Shown here: in pieces, positions 53,738 through 64,000 of the stretch
How positions within the stretch are numbered: the stretch's first letter is position 1
Layout of the letters: every line of letters starts with the position of its first letter
Source: Patella vulgata
Taxonomy: Eukaryota > Mollusca > Gastropoda > Patellidae
DNA: 64,000 nt
Assembly: GCF_932274485.2 (NCBI RefSeq)
Contig: NC_065887.2
Coordinates: 43,419,201 to 43,483,200 of the forward strand
Direction of reading: 5' to 3'
Notes under the pieces: generated by a model
Databases searched by the model: none
The model's input: only the letters and a program-made list of their open reading frames with translations
What the model was told of the DNA's origin: nothing
Translations under genes and position numbers: made by a program

Positions 53738-54245
53738 CAATCTAATTAAAATACACATCTATATTTCCTTTCGTTTCGTTTTTATTTTATACTTTCGATG
53801 GAGAGAGAGAGAGAGAGAAATGGGGTTTAACGTCCACTCGACACAAACTAGGTCATTTCGGGACTAACATATGGTTTAATTTTATTTCTATAATTTGCTT
53901 GCGCGTAGGGGTCTTTAGCAGTGGGAGGAAACCGGAGGACCCGGAGAAAATCCACGAGGTTGGACAGGCGACCCTACTCCTTGTCACGCCAGTTGACTCA
54001 ATGACAGGCCGTATGATACAACACGCACGTGCTAACCTTGTCACGCCAGTTGACTCAATGACAGGCCGTATGATACAACACGCACGTGCTAACCATCCAA
54101 CCCCCCTACTTTCGATGGCCTCTACTACATGAAGATCAGAGCAGTTGTAGTGGGAGGTCGCTCAAGGGTTCATACGAGCGGCGTTTGACCCTATGACGTC
54201 AGATATTTGATTAACCGATCAACGTTGATATACAAACCTTCTTTT
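53738..54245. mobile_element. Family I MITE, left end, split by SINE family B
   Basis: CAATCTAATTAAAATACACA and TTTCGTTTCGTTTTT at left; after the SINE it resumes CCTCTACTACATGAAGATCA and GACCCTATGACGTCAGATAT. The right terminus is not found. Confidence 0.75.
53790..54118 (-). mobile_element. SINE family B with duplicated head and 12-bp TSD
   Basis: Element 53802-54106, target duplication TACTTTCGATGG (53790-53801, 54107-54118). A 57-bp segment of the tRNA-like head (TTGTCACGCCAGTTGACTCA to ACGCACGTGCTAACC) is tandemly duplicated at 53981 and 54038, and the B-box part is deleted. Confidence 0.93.
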
Positions 54246-54449
54246 GTACTGCATCAACAAAGTCAGAAATAATATATAATGTTCTAAAAAGGAAGCATGC
54301 CCTGTCCCTTGTACTTGTCAGGGCTAACCCTAACCCTTGTACTTGTCAGGCCTGAAAACTGACAATGGCTATTCTCGAACCCGGGGAGTCGAGAGCCTAG
54401 TTGACTAACCGCTCGGTAACGACGATCCCCCTGTACCATGATAAGGGTT

Positions 54450-54852
54450 AGCGACTATGGGGGGGGGGGGGGGTCACGGTGGCTAAGTGGGTAAGGCGCT
54501 GGCTCGCTAGTCTGGAGGTCGGGTGTTCGATCCCTGCATTGGCCGAGAAAGTTCATCCAGATTTTCCGGCGCGGTTCCCCCTTGTCAGTGATGCTGGACG
54601 GAGGGCCTGACAAGGACAGCTGTCTAGTCATTCGGATGAGACGAAAAACCGAGGTCCCGTGTACACATTGGCGTGCACGTAAAAGATCCCTTGACAGTTG
54701 TAATTCGATATAAGAGTAGGCCGTAGTGACGCTGTCCGGGCAAAATTTCTCTCATAGCACACTGTATGGCGTATGCCCGTCTTCATTAGCCCAGTTCGGA
54801 GCAAAACAGTAGGACGTTAAACCCCATTTCATTTCATTTCAGCGACTATGGG
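54450..54852 (+). mobile_element. SINE family A, full-length with 12-bp TSD
   Basis: Element 54462-54840, duplication AGCGACTATGGG at 54450-54461 and 54841-54852. A poly-G run precedes the head; A-box-like GTGGCTAAGTGGGTAAGGCG, B-box GGTGTTCGATCCC, and 3' end GACGTTAAACCCCATTTC plus ATTTC repeats. The best-preserved copy together with 31677-32047. Confidence 0.94.
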
Positions 54853-55520
54853 ACCACAGAACACGTAGTTAGGCCTAATCAGCTTTCCCGAACAGCCTAC
54901 ATATTGAGTTCACGAGTTCCTTCGTAAGTCATCGATGACTATAGCTGTTAACTAAATGATAACCATAATCATGGAAAAGATCAAGAAAAGTCATCGATCA
55001 AGTATATTTTATTACATGCCAGAGTCATCTTCCAGATAATCAGTTCATTGATCTATGCCTACTTACTATCAGTAGTCGATCACCGTCACTTATAATCCGC
55101 CATTTTCATTAGAACATGGAGACTCATGGTCGAGTGAAATATGAACTACTCGTGTCGATTTCCAATCTTAACTGTTTTACACCTTCAACAATTTCTCATT
55201 TTCTCTCAGAATGGGTATAACTCAGTCATTACATGCCATAAACAATTATAATATGATGGATGCCATTTCATTGCTTTAAAGAGCCAATCCCGATAATATT
55301 TTGGAGAATAAAAGTGCTTAATTTTGTGTTAAAATCCTTTAAAATCCCCTACCTTAGAGCCGAGCAACTATAACTCAATATATGTGATACGTTTTCAAAC
55401 AATTTAAACCCGAGGTGTCTTTCATTCTTCGCGATATAACAGAGAACATGGGAATTTTTTACGTCATTATATGTTTAAACTACAATTAAAAATAATCTTT
55501 TTTTTCTGTAATGACGTTTT
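54853..55520. other. Intergenic, nothing recognised
   Basis: AT-rich, no coding signal. Confidence 0.45.
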
Positions 55521-55745
55521 TTAACGGGCATTATGGGAGATAAGATAAAGAGCAGGCAGTTCTTACTATAATAGTTAAAAACTAGATAATGTAAAGGGAA
55601 TTTGCTAAAATATTTCAGTCAAATTGATCCACTCTGAACCAAGATTTTAGCTTTTGAATTTTAGGCCTAGCCTCGAAAGTCGGTACGATAAAAACATAGT
55701 CTCGATGATCCATTTTTGGATTTAATTATAAATAACCAATAAATA
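55521..55745 (+). mobile_element. Family C MITE, 3'-truncated copy
   Basis: TTAACGGGCATTATGGGAGA, TTACTATAATAGTTAAAAAC and CAGTCAAATTGATCCACTCT. It shows the uninterrupted sequence at the point where the family G element split the 42864 copy. Confidence 0.8.
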
Positions 55746-56499
55746 ACAATTAATTTCTCATGATGTCTTTCGTCTAATTTGGAAGAATACATTTTTTTTT
55801 ATTTGAATTTCGAAATATGTATTACTAAGCTTATGTATAATGAGGGGAAAGATAACACTAACAGGTTTTGTAGAAGACTAGTCGTGCTTTCCAGACGTTA
55901 ATCAAGGGTTAATTAGCGAACATAGTGTAATTACATACCAAGTATATAGCGCACCTGTTGACAGGGCGTGGGGTATTCTTATGTATATTAACAATCGTGA
56001 TTATTTTCTCTAATCAAGGAAATAAAGATATTATGGGACTAGGAAAGGTATAATCTGGGTATTTTTCTGACTAAAACTTTGGCACGTAATGCCACTCCGT
56101 CATAAATAATAACAACTGTTTTGTTGTTATACAGGTGATATTCAGTTTACCTAATACACGGTTGAGTGAAACCGTTGTGCAATGTCAGGCAGGTGATCAT
56201 TCGCAGACATATAAATTCTTTTTCTGATCTCATCTTGATGCTTATATTAAAGATACTGTACGTCTGGTATATACTAGACTACAATAAAATCCAATGGGGG
56301 TTTAACGCCCACTTTTCTGCACCAACCGGTCTAAATGAAGTGTGCTATGCAAACAATCTTTCCACGTTATTTCACGGAAAATATAAATTGGGTGAATAAT
56401 TCTACAGATGCCGCACTCCCGTTAAAAAACACAATTCCTGCTGACAGAAACTAATTTATTGGTGTTGACACGTTACTAACCTCAAGGTTCCGTGTTCCG
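55746..56499. other. Intergenic with a short family A SINE scrap
   Basis: 56291-56352 (CAATGGGGGTTTAACGCCCA, CTTTTCTGCACCAACC) is a diverged SINE 3' end. Otherwise nothing recognised. Confidence 0.5.
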
Positions 56500-56501
56500 T
56501 C

Positions 56502-56791
56502 TTTGTGTTGGGGTAGGGTGGGGGTGGATGGCCAAAAGGTTAGCATGTGCGCGCTGTATCATAAGGCCTGTCATTGAGTCAACTGGCCGTGACAAGGAGT
56601 AGGGTTGCCTGTCCAACCTTGTGGGTTTTCTCCGGGTCCTCCGGTTTCTTTCCACTGCTAAGACCCCTATGTGCAAGCAAATTATTAAATAAAATTAAAC
56701 AATATGTTAGTCCCGAAATGACCTAGTATGTGTCGAGTGGACGTTAGTCTCGAAATGACCTAGTTTGTGTCAAGTGGACTTTAAGCCCCAT

Positions 56792-56832
<41 letters not shown>

Positions 56833-56836
56833 TGTT
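56502..56836 (+). mobile_element. SINE family B with 10-bp TSD and internal duplication
   Basis: Element 56512-56826, target duplication TTTGTGTTGG (56502-56511, 56827-56836). The head is present (GGATGGCCAAAAGGTTAGCA) but the B-box segment is deleted. About 38 bp near the 3' end (TTAGTCTCGAAATGACCTAG...) is tandemly duplicated. (CT)n tail. Confidence 0.92.
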
Positions 56837-56861
56837 GGTCGATAAAGTTCATAGTGATGTT

Positions 56862-58292
56862 CCTATCAATAATATTTCTATAATAATAATACTTCTAGAC
56901 TATAATAATACTTCTATACTAATAATATTTCTATACTATAATAATACTAATAGTAATATTTCTATACTTTAATAATACTAATAGTAATATTTCTATACTA
57001 TAATAATACTAATAGTAATATATCTACACTATAGTAATACTAATAGTAATATTTCTACACTATAATAATACCAATAATATTTCTATACTATAATAATACT
57101 AATAGTAACATTTCTACACTATAATAATACCAATAATATTTATATACTATAATAATACAAATAGTAATATTTATATACTATAATAATACTAATAGTAATA
57201 TTTCTATACTTTAATAATACTAATAGTAATATTTCTATAATAATACTATTAGACATATTTGTACACTATAGTAATATTTCTATAATAATACTAATAGTAA
57301 TATTTCTACACTATAATAATACTAATAGTAATATTTCTATACTATAATAATACCAATAATATTTCTATACTATAATAATACTAATAGTAATATTTCTACA
57401 CTATAGTAATACTAATAGTAATATTTCTACACTATAGTAATACTAATAGTAATATTTCTATAATAATACTATTAGTAATATTTCTAAAATAATACTATTA
57501 GTAATATTTCTATAATAATACTATTAGTAATATTTCTACACTATAGTAATACTAATAGTAATATTTATATACTATAATAATACTAATAATATTTCTAAAC
57601 TATAGTAATACTAATAATAATACTTCTACACTATAGTAATACTAATAGTAATATTTCTACACTATAATAGTATAATAATACTAATAATAATATTTCTACA
57701 CTATAGTAATACTAATAGTAATATTTCTACACTATAGTAATACTAATAAGAATACTATAATAATACTAATAATGATATTTCTATACTATAATAATAATAC
57801 TAATAATAATATTTCTACACTATAGTAATACTAATAATAATACTATAATAATACTAATAATAATATTTCTACACTATAGTAATACTAATAGTAATATTTC
57901 TACACTATAGTAATACTAATAGTAATATTTCTATACTATAATAATACCAATAATATTTCTATGCTATAATAATACTACTAATAATACTTCTACACTAAAG
58001 TAATACTAATAGCAATATTTCTATACTATAATAATACCAATAATATTTCTATGCTATAATAATACTACTAATAATACTTCTACACTATAGTAATACTAAT
58101 AGTAATATTTCTATACTATAATAATACCAATAATATTTCTATGCTATAATAATACTACTAATAATACTTCTACACTATAATAATACCAATAATATTTCTA
58201 TAATAATACTAATAGTAATATTTCTATACTTTAATAATACTAATAGTAATATTTCTATACTATAATAATACTAATAGTAATATTAGTAATAC
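56862..58292. repeat. AT-rich tandem array, 1.4 kb
   Basis: Degenerate higher-order array of TAATACTAATAGTAATATTT and CTACACTATAG or CTATACTATAA blocks, about 30 bp each, with many length variants. No coding signal. Confidence 0.95.
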
Positions 58293-58782
58293 TTGTATAT
58301 GCATGGGGTTTTAGATTTTCTCCAGTTACAATGAAATTGTGCATGGTTGTTCAGATGGGAGAGAATTCTCCCCCGATAAGTATAGAAATACTTAAATCGT
58401 TTGAAGTATGTGTGGATGAGTTTCTGGCGTGTTAGGTTGTTTAATACAGATATCTGTCAACTAAACTATTCTGATGAAACATAAACACAGAAACCCATCT
58501 CCTTTATATAATGGCTTCCTTATGCCACTTTTAATTCGAGTTGTTAACATTAGACACCAGAATGTAATCAGATTTTTGGTAGAGGTCCAAGAATTAATGT
58601 TTCTCGATTGAATAGTATTTAACAGTGTTGACCGATGGGCTGTTAAAATTGACAGACTGAATAATTTACTTGTAACTCAATTTACTTGCCGTAAAATAGA
58701 AATTAGAATACAGTTTAAATATGGTTCAATTTATATTTTGTATGTGTAAACACCTATCACATACTAAGCTAAATATAGTCTA
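58293..58782. other. Intergenic, nothing recognised
   Basis: AT-rich, no coding signal. Confidence 0.45.
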
Positions 58783-59096
58783 TTAGGTCCGGTGTTCGAT
58801 CCCTGCTTTGGCCGAGAAAGTTCACCCAGATTTTCCGGCGTGGTTTCCCCTTGTCAGTGATGCAGGGCGGAGGGTCTGACAAGGACAGCTGTCTAGTCAT
58901 TCGGATGAGACGAAAAACCGAGGTCCCGTGTACACATTGGCGTGCACGTAAAAGATCCATTTTCAGTTGAAATTCGATATAAGAGTAGGCCGTAGTGCCG
59001 CTGTCCGGGCAAAATTTACCTCATAGCACACTGTATGGCGTATGCCCGTCTTCATAGCAAAACAGTAGGACGTTAAATACCATTTCATTTCATTTA
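58783..59096 (+). mobile_element. SINE family A lacking the A-box half of its head
   Basis: Starts at GGTCCGGTGTTCGATCCCTG (B-box), complete body, 3' end ATACCATTTCATTTCATTT. Its tail runs directly into the 34-bp minisatellite at 59099. Confidence 0.88.
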
Positions 59097-59372
59097 TGAG
59101 GTAAATCTGCCTATTGCAGGTCTTTCTTTATGAGGTAAATCTGCCTATTGCAGGTCTTTCTTTATGAGGTAAATCTGCCTATTGCAGGTCTTTCTTTATG
59201 AGGTAAATCTGCCTATTGCATGTCTTTCTTTATGAGGTAAATCTGCCCATTGCAGGTCTTTCTTTATGAGGTAAATCTGCCTATTGCAGGTCTTTCTTTA
59301 TGAGGTAAATCTGCCTATTGCAGGTCTTTCTTTATGAGGTAAATCTGCCTATTGCAGGTCTTTCTTTATGCC
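59095..59372. repeat. 34-bp minisatellite derived from a family C MITE end
   Basis: Eight copies (starts 59101, 59135, 59169, 59203, 59237, 59271, 59305, 59339) of GTAAATCTGCCTATTGCAGG plus TCTTTCTTTATGAG. The unit matches the segment ATCTGCCTATTACAGGTCTT of the MITE at 50090, and the last copy runs on into CCTGAAATGTTATCTAAATT, the next bases of that MITE. Confidence 0.95.
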
Positions 59373-59396
59373 TGAAATGTTATCTAAATTATAATT

Positions 59397-59525
59397 TGAT
59401 TCAAATACAGATCTATATTTCGTTTCGTGTTTTATACTTTCGATGAAGATCTGACCGGTTATAGTGGAAGGTCGCGCCAGGGGTCATATTAACCAATTAG
59501 TGTTGATGTTTCTAGTAGAATACCC
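59397..59525. mobile_element. Family I MITE fragment
   Basis: GATTCAAATACAGATCTATA, TTTCGTTTCGTGTTTTATAC, GAAGATCTGACCGGTTATAG. Confidence 0.7.
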
Positions 59526-60153
59526 ACAGTTTTGTGCACAACACACCAAGAACTTGCCGTATTTATTTCACTAAATGAATTTAGGAAAATGAAAAAACAA
59601 AATTGGAAATTGCAACATGGGCGACGGGAACATCTTTAGCATACTCAAGGCCAATACGCTAATCGTTACCATGAATGCCATTGACATTCATTCTGTCACC
59701 GGTAGCTTCCATGGCCAGACTTGAAGTAAACTTTTTTTACATGGCCAATGTTCATATAATCCCTCAACCAAGTGTCAAGGTATGGTATATCATGGCTCAG
59801 ATATATGTTAAATCGACTCGAGCATGTGCCACAGAACCAAACATTTCCGAAAAGGTGCCCTTAGTTTAGTCTGCCCCATCACACCTCTGTGCCCTGCTCT
59901 ATTTGCGATGCCCTGTGGTGTTCCTACCAACCCACCCAGGTTGTTTTAAATGGAATAGCTCTGATTTGTTTGACATAGTTGCATTCTTATGTAGTAAAGA
60001 AAACCACACCCTATATCCTCCATGTTCTGTAAGCCATCGCATATCTAGAGTCAACAACAAACCACAAAGACATGTTAGAATGTTCGGTTATGCTTTTTTG
60101 AAAAACTTTAATTAGGTCAATTTTAATTGTGAAGGGACTGTACAATATACCGG
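59526..60153. other. Intergenic, nothing recognised
   Basis: Two modest open frames occur here but show no recognisable domain or composition, and I do not call them. Confidence 0.45.
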
Positions 60154-60425
60154 GGGGTTGGATGGCTGAATGGTTAGCACGTGCGCGCTGTATCATAAAG
60201 CCTGTCATTGAGTCAACTGGTTGGGTTTCGATTCCCCAGTTGTACGTGAGAAAGAGCATGGTCGCCTGTTCAACTTCGTGGGGTTTCTCCGGTTCATCCG
60301 ATTTCCCCCTACTGCTAAAGACTGCTACGTGCAAGCGAATTATTGAAATACGATTGAATGGTGTGTTAGTCCCGAAATGACCTAGTTTGTGTCGAGTGGA
60401 CGTTAAACCCCATTTCTCTCTCTTT
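60154..60425 (+). mobile_element. SINE family B, full-length
   Basis: Head GTTGGATGGCTGAATGGTTA and B-box GGGTTTCGATTCCCC, body, 3' end TGGACGTTAAACCCCATTTC and (CT)n. One of the best examples of the complete family B layout. Confidence 0.93.
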
Positions 60426-60645
60426 CAAACGTAGCATATCGAGGGTTGGTTGAATGCTGAACACCAAAACCTAAAAGATCAAAAGCCGCCGAAGAATGCT
60501 TAATTTATAACCTACATTGGGATGTTTTATAACCTAGTTCATAAAGAAAATGGTGTGCTGAATGGTGTAAACGGGAGAAATTGACGTTTGAACCCCTCCT
60601 CCCCCCCCACCCATTCTCGGTATCCCCAGTGGTCCCGTTTCGTTC

Positions 60646-61015
60646 CAATCTGGTTAAAACATAGATCCTATTTCGTTTCGTTTTTTATAGTTAAAAATTT
60701 CGTTTTACTTGTCTTTACTACACTAGGATCTGGAAGAGTTGTTATATTACCGGAGTTCTGACTGAAGTGAGGAATTAGCCACTGAAACGGTCTGTTACGG
60801 AGAGTTCTTGGCATTTCGATGCACGGAATTGCTTGGGAGGAATCTGGAAGACCCACGGAGTTGGACAGGCGACCCTACTCTTGGTCACACTTAAAACAGA
60901 GAGAGAGTGGGGCTTAAAGTCCACTTGACACAAACTAGGTCATTTCGTGACTAAATTATAGTTCAATTTTTTTCAATAATTCGCTTGCTCGTAGGGGTTT
61001 TTAGCAGAGGGAAAT
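60646..61015. mobile_element. Family I MITE end followed by two family B SINE pieces
   Basis: 60646-60830: CAATCTGGTTAAAACATAGA and the MITE interior. 60833-60892: GGCGACCCTACTCTTGGTCA (family B middle). 60893-61015: GAGAGAGAGTGGGGCTTAAA through TTCGCTTGCTCGTAGGGGTT (family B 3' end). The middle piece lies left of the tail piece, so the copy is rearranged or these are two insertions. Confidence 0.72.
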
Positions 61016-61613
61016 TGGCAAAGGGAAGTACTTTCATCGGTAAAGTAAGCAAAACGCAAAGGCTTCAGAGACGAGGTTAAGATTTAACCATAAGGTAGCC
61101 TATAAATGAGAGAATTGCATTTGGGTCGGTATTCAAAGGTTTTCTTAAAGTTAAGTGAAAATACTTAATTTTTACATATAACAAAGTGTTTACCTTAAAT
61201 CGGTATTCAACGGCTGTAATTTGCATATTCTTGGCTATGTGAAGTTCTTTCAGTGTCTACACTCTAAAAACCCAAATACCTGGCGTTGACTGTAAATTAA
61301 TTACGAGTTCTATGCATGCAACCTTTGAAGTCACTCGAGCAGACAGTTAGTGACGCCCTGGCATGGTCGATGTTTTTCAGAGTATCCAGTATTTTTACTA
61401 GAACCAAAATAGCCATACTTTTATTGGAAATAACCACCCGATAAATTTGTGGGAATGTATCTTTCAGATCTCCTTTGAATACGAGCCCTGATAAACAACA
61501 ATCACAGTAGAATGTAGTAGAATGTAGTCATACGTTACTCCACTAATGGTTCTATTTAGGCCCTATCATCTTATGGGAAGGTTAAAGATATAGTTAAAAG
61601 ATATAGTTACCAT
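61016..61613. other. Intergenic, nothing recognised
   Basis: No coding signal or repeat that I could match. Confidence 0.45.
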
Positions 61614-61615
61614 GA

Positions 61616-61780
61616 CGAGAGTGCGGATCCAGAGGTGTTGAATTTCTATGTTTAAAAAGCTCAATGTGTATGTATATATACGCCAAAATGACGACAGAGA
61701 CCATGCGGGAGGGGGGGATACATTGTCTCAGGAACCTTGCAAATCCCTCCTTCAGAAATTCCTGGATCTGCCCCTGGACG
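61616..61780. mobile_element. Small hAT-like MITE, about 160 bp (tentative)
   Basis: AGTGCGGATCCAGAGGTGTT at left and AATTCCTGGATCTGCCCCTG at right form an imperfect inverted repeat. Target duplication not clear. Confidence 0.5.
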
Positions 61781-62621
61781 ATAGCAACATTACAACAGAT
61801 GTGTCTTGAAGAATGTAGTTGGACTTAACTATTCATCACCAACACAAACATTTCAGATCCACACGCAATCCCCAATGTTAGGTTTTTTAAATATTATTAG
61901 CTGGAGTTGGGAGTGATTGGTTGTCACGGAAATGGAATCGAGGGACTGGGAATTGGTTTCTCATGCTGGACATATATATAAAGGGTTGTGTGATTGTGAT
62001 AGCTCGGTGTAGAGCGAAGCAAATGGGTGTCACCATGAGTTCGATTCCCGCTGGTGCAAGCAAATGTGTTAGACCCACGGCCCTTGCTTTCTGTAGGGGA
62101 TTCTAAATGGGAACCGCAACCCCTTTGCTTGTGTCATTTTAATCTGTGACAGTATTATCATGGACCTGTAGTACCACAACAGTATAATATAAATACAGTC
62201 TCCATAACTCAAATAATCAGAACCACGATTAAAGGGGAATAACTCCATTCAAGAAGACGTAGATCTTTTAATGAAGTGGCCATAAAGAATATGCACAGGA
62301 ACATCTAAACCATAGTTTAATAAACACATTATTTTTTTTTTAACAATCTTAATAAATAATAAAGCAACAAATTTCATAATAAAAACACAAATTCAACTCC
62401 ATATAATATTATTTTATAGCGGTTTGACTTGACCTGGTACCCAGTTTGGCTTGGCTATTGGGTTTTATTTAGTAAAAGTAAAAAATAATTCGGTACTCAA
62501 TAGATGTGAGTACACGCGTCACACAACAATAATAAGTATAATATATAAACATATCAATAAATATGAATTACACAATACCAGATAAACAGCTTGATTGATA
62601 AAAAAGAGATCTTGCAGATGG
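61781..62621. other. Intergenic; one weak tRNA-like promoter match
   Basis: 61990-62060 contains TAGCTCGGTGTAGAGC and GAGTTCGATTCCC, similar to pol III A and B boxes, but the arms do not pair as a tRNA. The rest is AT-rich without coding signal. Confidence 0.45.
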
Positions 62622-62669
<48 letters not shown>

Positions 62670-62817
62670 GGTTTAATGTCCACTCGACACTAACATATGG
62701 TTCAATTTTATTTCAATAATTTGCTTGCGTGTAGGGGTCTTTTGCAGTGGGAGGAAACCGGAGGACCCAGAGAAAAACCCACAAGGTTGGACAGGCGACC
62801 CTACCCCTGTCACTAGA
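62622..62817 (-). mobile_element. SINE family B, 5'-truncated copy
   Basis: (GA)n at 62624-62666, then ATGGGGTTTAATGTCCACTC to GACAGGCGACCCTACCCCTG. The GACACAAACTAGGTCATTTC segment is shortened. Confidence 0.88.
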
Positions 62818-62877
62818 AATTGATGAGAAAAAATTGATAATAAAAGCTTTCTAGTCACCTGGTCCTTTGTTGTTATG

Positions 62878-63025
62878 AAATAGGTACCTTGTGACAACAA
62901 TAGATACCCTGTGACAACAATAGATACCCTGTGACAACAATAGGTACCCTGTGACAACAATAGGTACCCTGTGACAACAATAGATACCCTGTGACAACAA
63001 TAGATACCCTGTGACAACAATAGGG
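62878..63025. repeat. 20-bp minisatellite, seven copies
   Basis: TAGATACCCTGTGACAACAA and TAGGTACCCTGTGACAACAA variants. Three frames stay open because neighbouring units differ little; not genes. Confidence 0.95.
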
Positions 63026-63835
63026 AACCGTGGTTTCATTTAAACAAGACATAAAGAACCAAATCAAAACCCGGGACCAAGCCAAACCAAGACACTTGTA
63101 CAACATGCATCTTTCTAACTTCTAGTAACAGGTCATCCATGCCTATCAAGGTGCATGGGGCCCCTGACTCACTTAAGTAAATGGGTGCTCTTTTCTAGCT
63201 CCCTACCTAAAATAGATTAAGTTTATACTAAAATTGAATCATGTAATATTTTGTTATTGATTTGAATATAGATTATTTAGAAGGGTACAATCTTAAATCA
63301 ATAATATATATCAAACACAAATTTCGATAAAATTAGTTTAAGTACCTTTAATGCACTAAAAGAATCAGTGATATCCAAAAAGTTCAATTTCTGAGAAAAA
63401 GTAACCTTCAATGTTTAACAGTGCCAAATTGGTCGGTCTCCAGCATCATAGTGAAACACAGTGTTGATTTAGTTTGTTGGAAAAAACACCATTTATTATC
63501 TCAACGATCTCCTAACAAATAAAGTTTTCATTTATATCTAACAGTCCCCCGCCCCAAATAAAAACGGTAGACCAGTAGAAACATTTCCAAGACGACCCTC
63601 AAAACATAAACTGGTCAACCAGTTGGCTAATCACATTTACTCTCTGGATATAAATTTACAGCAAAGTCACTTAATGGCATGAGCAAATAAACAATTTATT
63701 CAGACGAAAATACATGAAAATAATGAGATATATTTTACACATTTTTGAAAATTATTTAGTGAAAAATTCTGGCAGTAAAACATAAACCGATCAACCAGTT
63801 GGCTAATTATATTTACTCTCTCTCAAAAGGTACAG
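63026..63835. other. Intergenic with a spaced duplication
   Basis: A segment around TCAACCAGTTGGCTAAT and ATTTACTCTCT occurs at about 63610 and again at about 63788. Otherwise nothing recognised. Confidence 0.55.
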
Positions 63836-64000
63836 TGACAGTTTATTTAGAAACCACTAAATGAAAATCGTTATTATATAATTAGCTTATTTAGAGACAA
63901 CTAAATGAAAATCGTTATTATATAATAAGCTTATTTAGAAACCACTAAATGAAAATCGTTATTATATAATAAGCTTATTTAGAGACAACTAAATGAAAAT
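63836..64000. repeat. 44-bp tandem repeat reaching the window end
   Basis: Nearly four copies of TTATTTAGAAACCACTAAAT plus GAAAATCGTTATTATATAATAAGC. It continues past base 64000. Confidence 0.92.

Noticed and set aside
54193-54200. Second TGACGTCA palindrome
   Set aside because: It lies inside the family I MITE, so it is repeat sequence rather than a likely promoter element.
59675-60115. Two plus-strand frames of 64 and 70 codons
   Set aside because: No similarity to any family I know, no codon pattern or neighbouring exon that would support a gene.
61990-62060. Possible tRNA gene (A- and B-box-like sequences)
   Set aside because: The acceptor and T arms do not pair; at best an old tRNA-derived sequence.
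62673-63106. Frames encoding GYLLLSQG-type repeats
   Set aside because: Product of a 20-bp minisatellite that stays open in three frames.
26000-64000. Search for a second host gene or for LTR-type elements
   Set aside because: Neither a conserved protein domain (other than LINE reverse transcriptase) nor paired long terminal repeats could be recognised by eye; short exons of an unknown gene cannot be excluded.

Overview
The window looks like nuclear DNA from an invertebrate animal, most likely a mollusc. The reasons are a spliced metazoan ABCB-type gene with GT-AG introns, high AT content, and a dense mix of tRNA-derived SINEs, small DNA transposons and minisatellites. The mollusc assignment is an inference from the general look of the repeats and was not tested by any search.

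Region 1 (about 1-26 kb, minus strand) holds one recognisable host gene: the 5' two thirds of a full-length multidrug-resistance P-glycoprotein (ABCB1 family). I place 21 coding exons from the ATG at 25770 down to 2025. Their phases agree throughout and give 866 codons: TMD1, the complete NBD1 (A-loop, Walker A, Q-loop, LSGGQ, Walker B with catalytic Glu, H-loop), a charged linker partly encoded by two microexons (19 and 15 nt), and the first two helices of TMD2. The rest of TMD2 and NBD2 must lie beyond base 1. The introns are packed with SINEs, MITEs and minisatellites, several ending within 20 bp of a splice donor.

Region 2 (about 26-64 kb) shows no convincing host coding exon. It is a mosaic of two tRNA-derived SINE families, several TTAA-bounded MITE families, a MULE-like MITE with 9-bp target duplications, a 1.4-kb fold-back element made of repeated perfect palindromes, two decayed LINE copies, an element with long internal tandem repeats around 43-45 kb, and AT-rich arrays including a 1.4-kb one at 56.9-58.3 kb. 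It may contain the upstream promoter or untranslated exons of the ABCB gene, but I cannot place them.

The most informative observations are structural. A TTAA-bounded MITE sits inside a LINE, and removing it with one TTAA restores the LINE reading frame exactly. The two SINE families have different heads and bodies but share a 19-bp 3' end before different microsatellite tails, and one small SINE joins parts of both. One SINE carries four tandem copies of its tRNA-like head. A 34-bp minisatellite has grown from the end of a MITE. SINEs inside the ABCB introns are almost all in the sense orientation of the gene.
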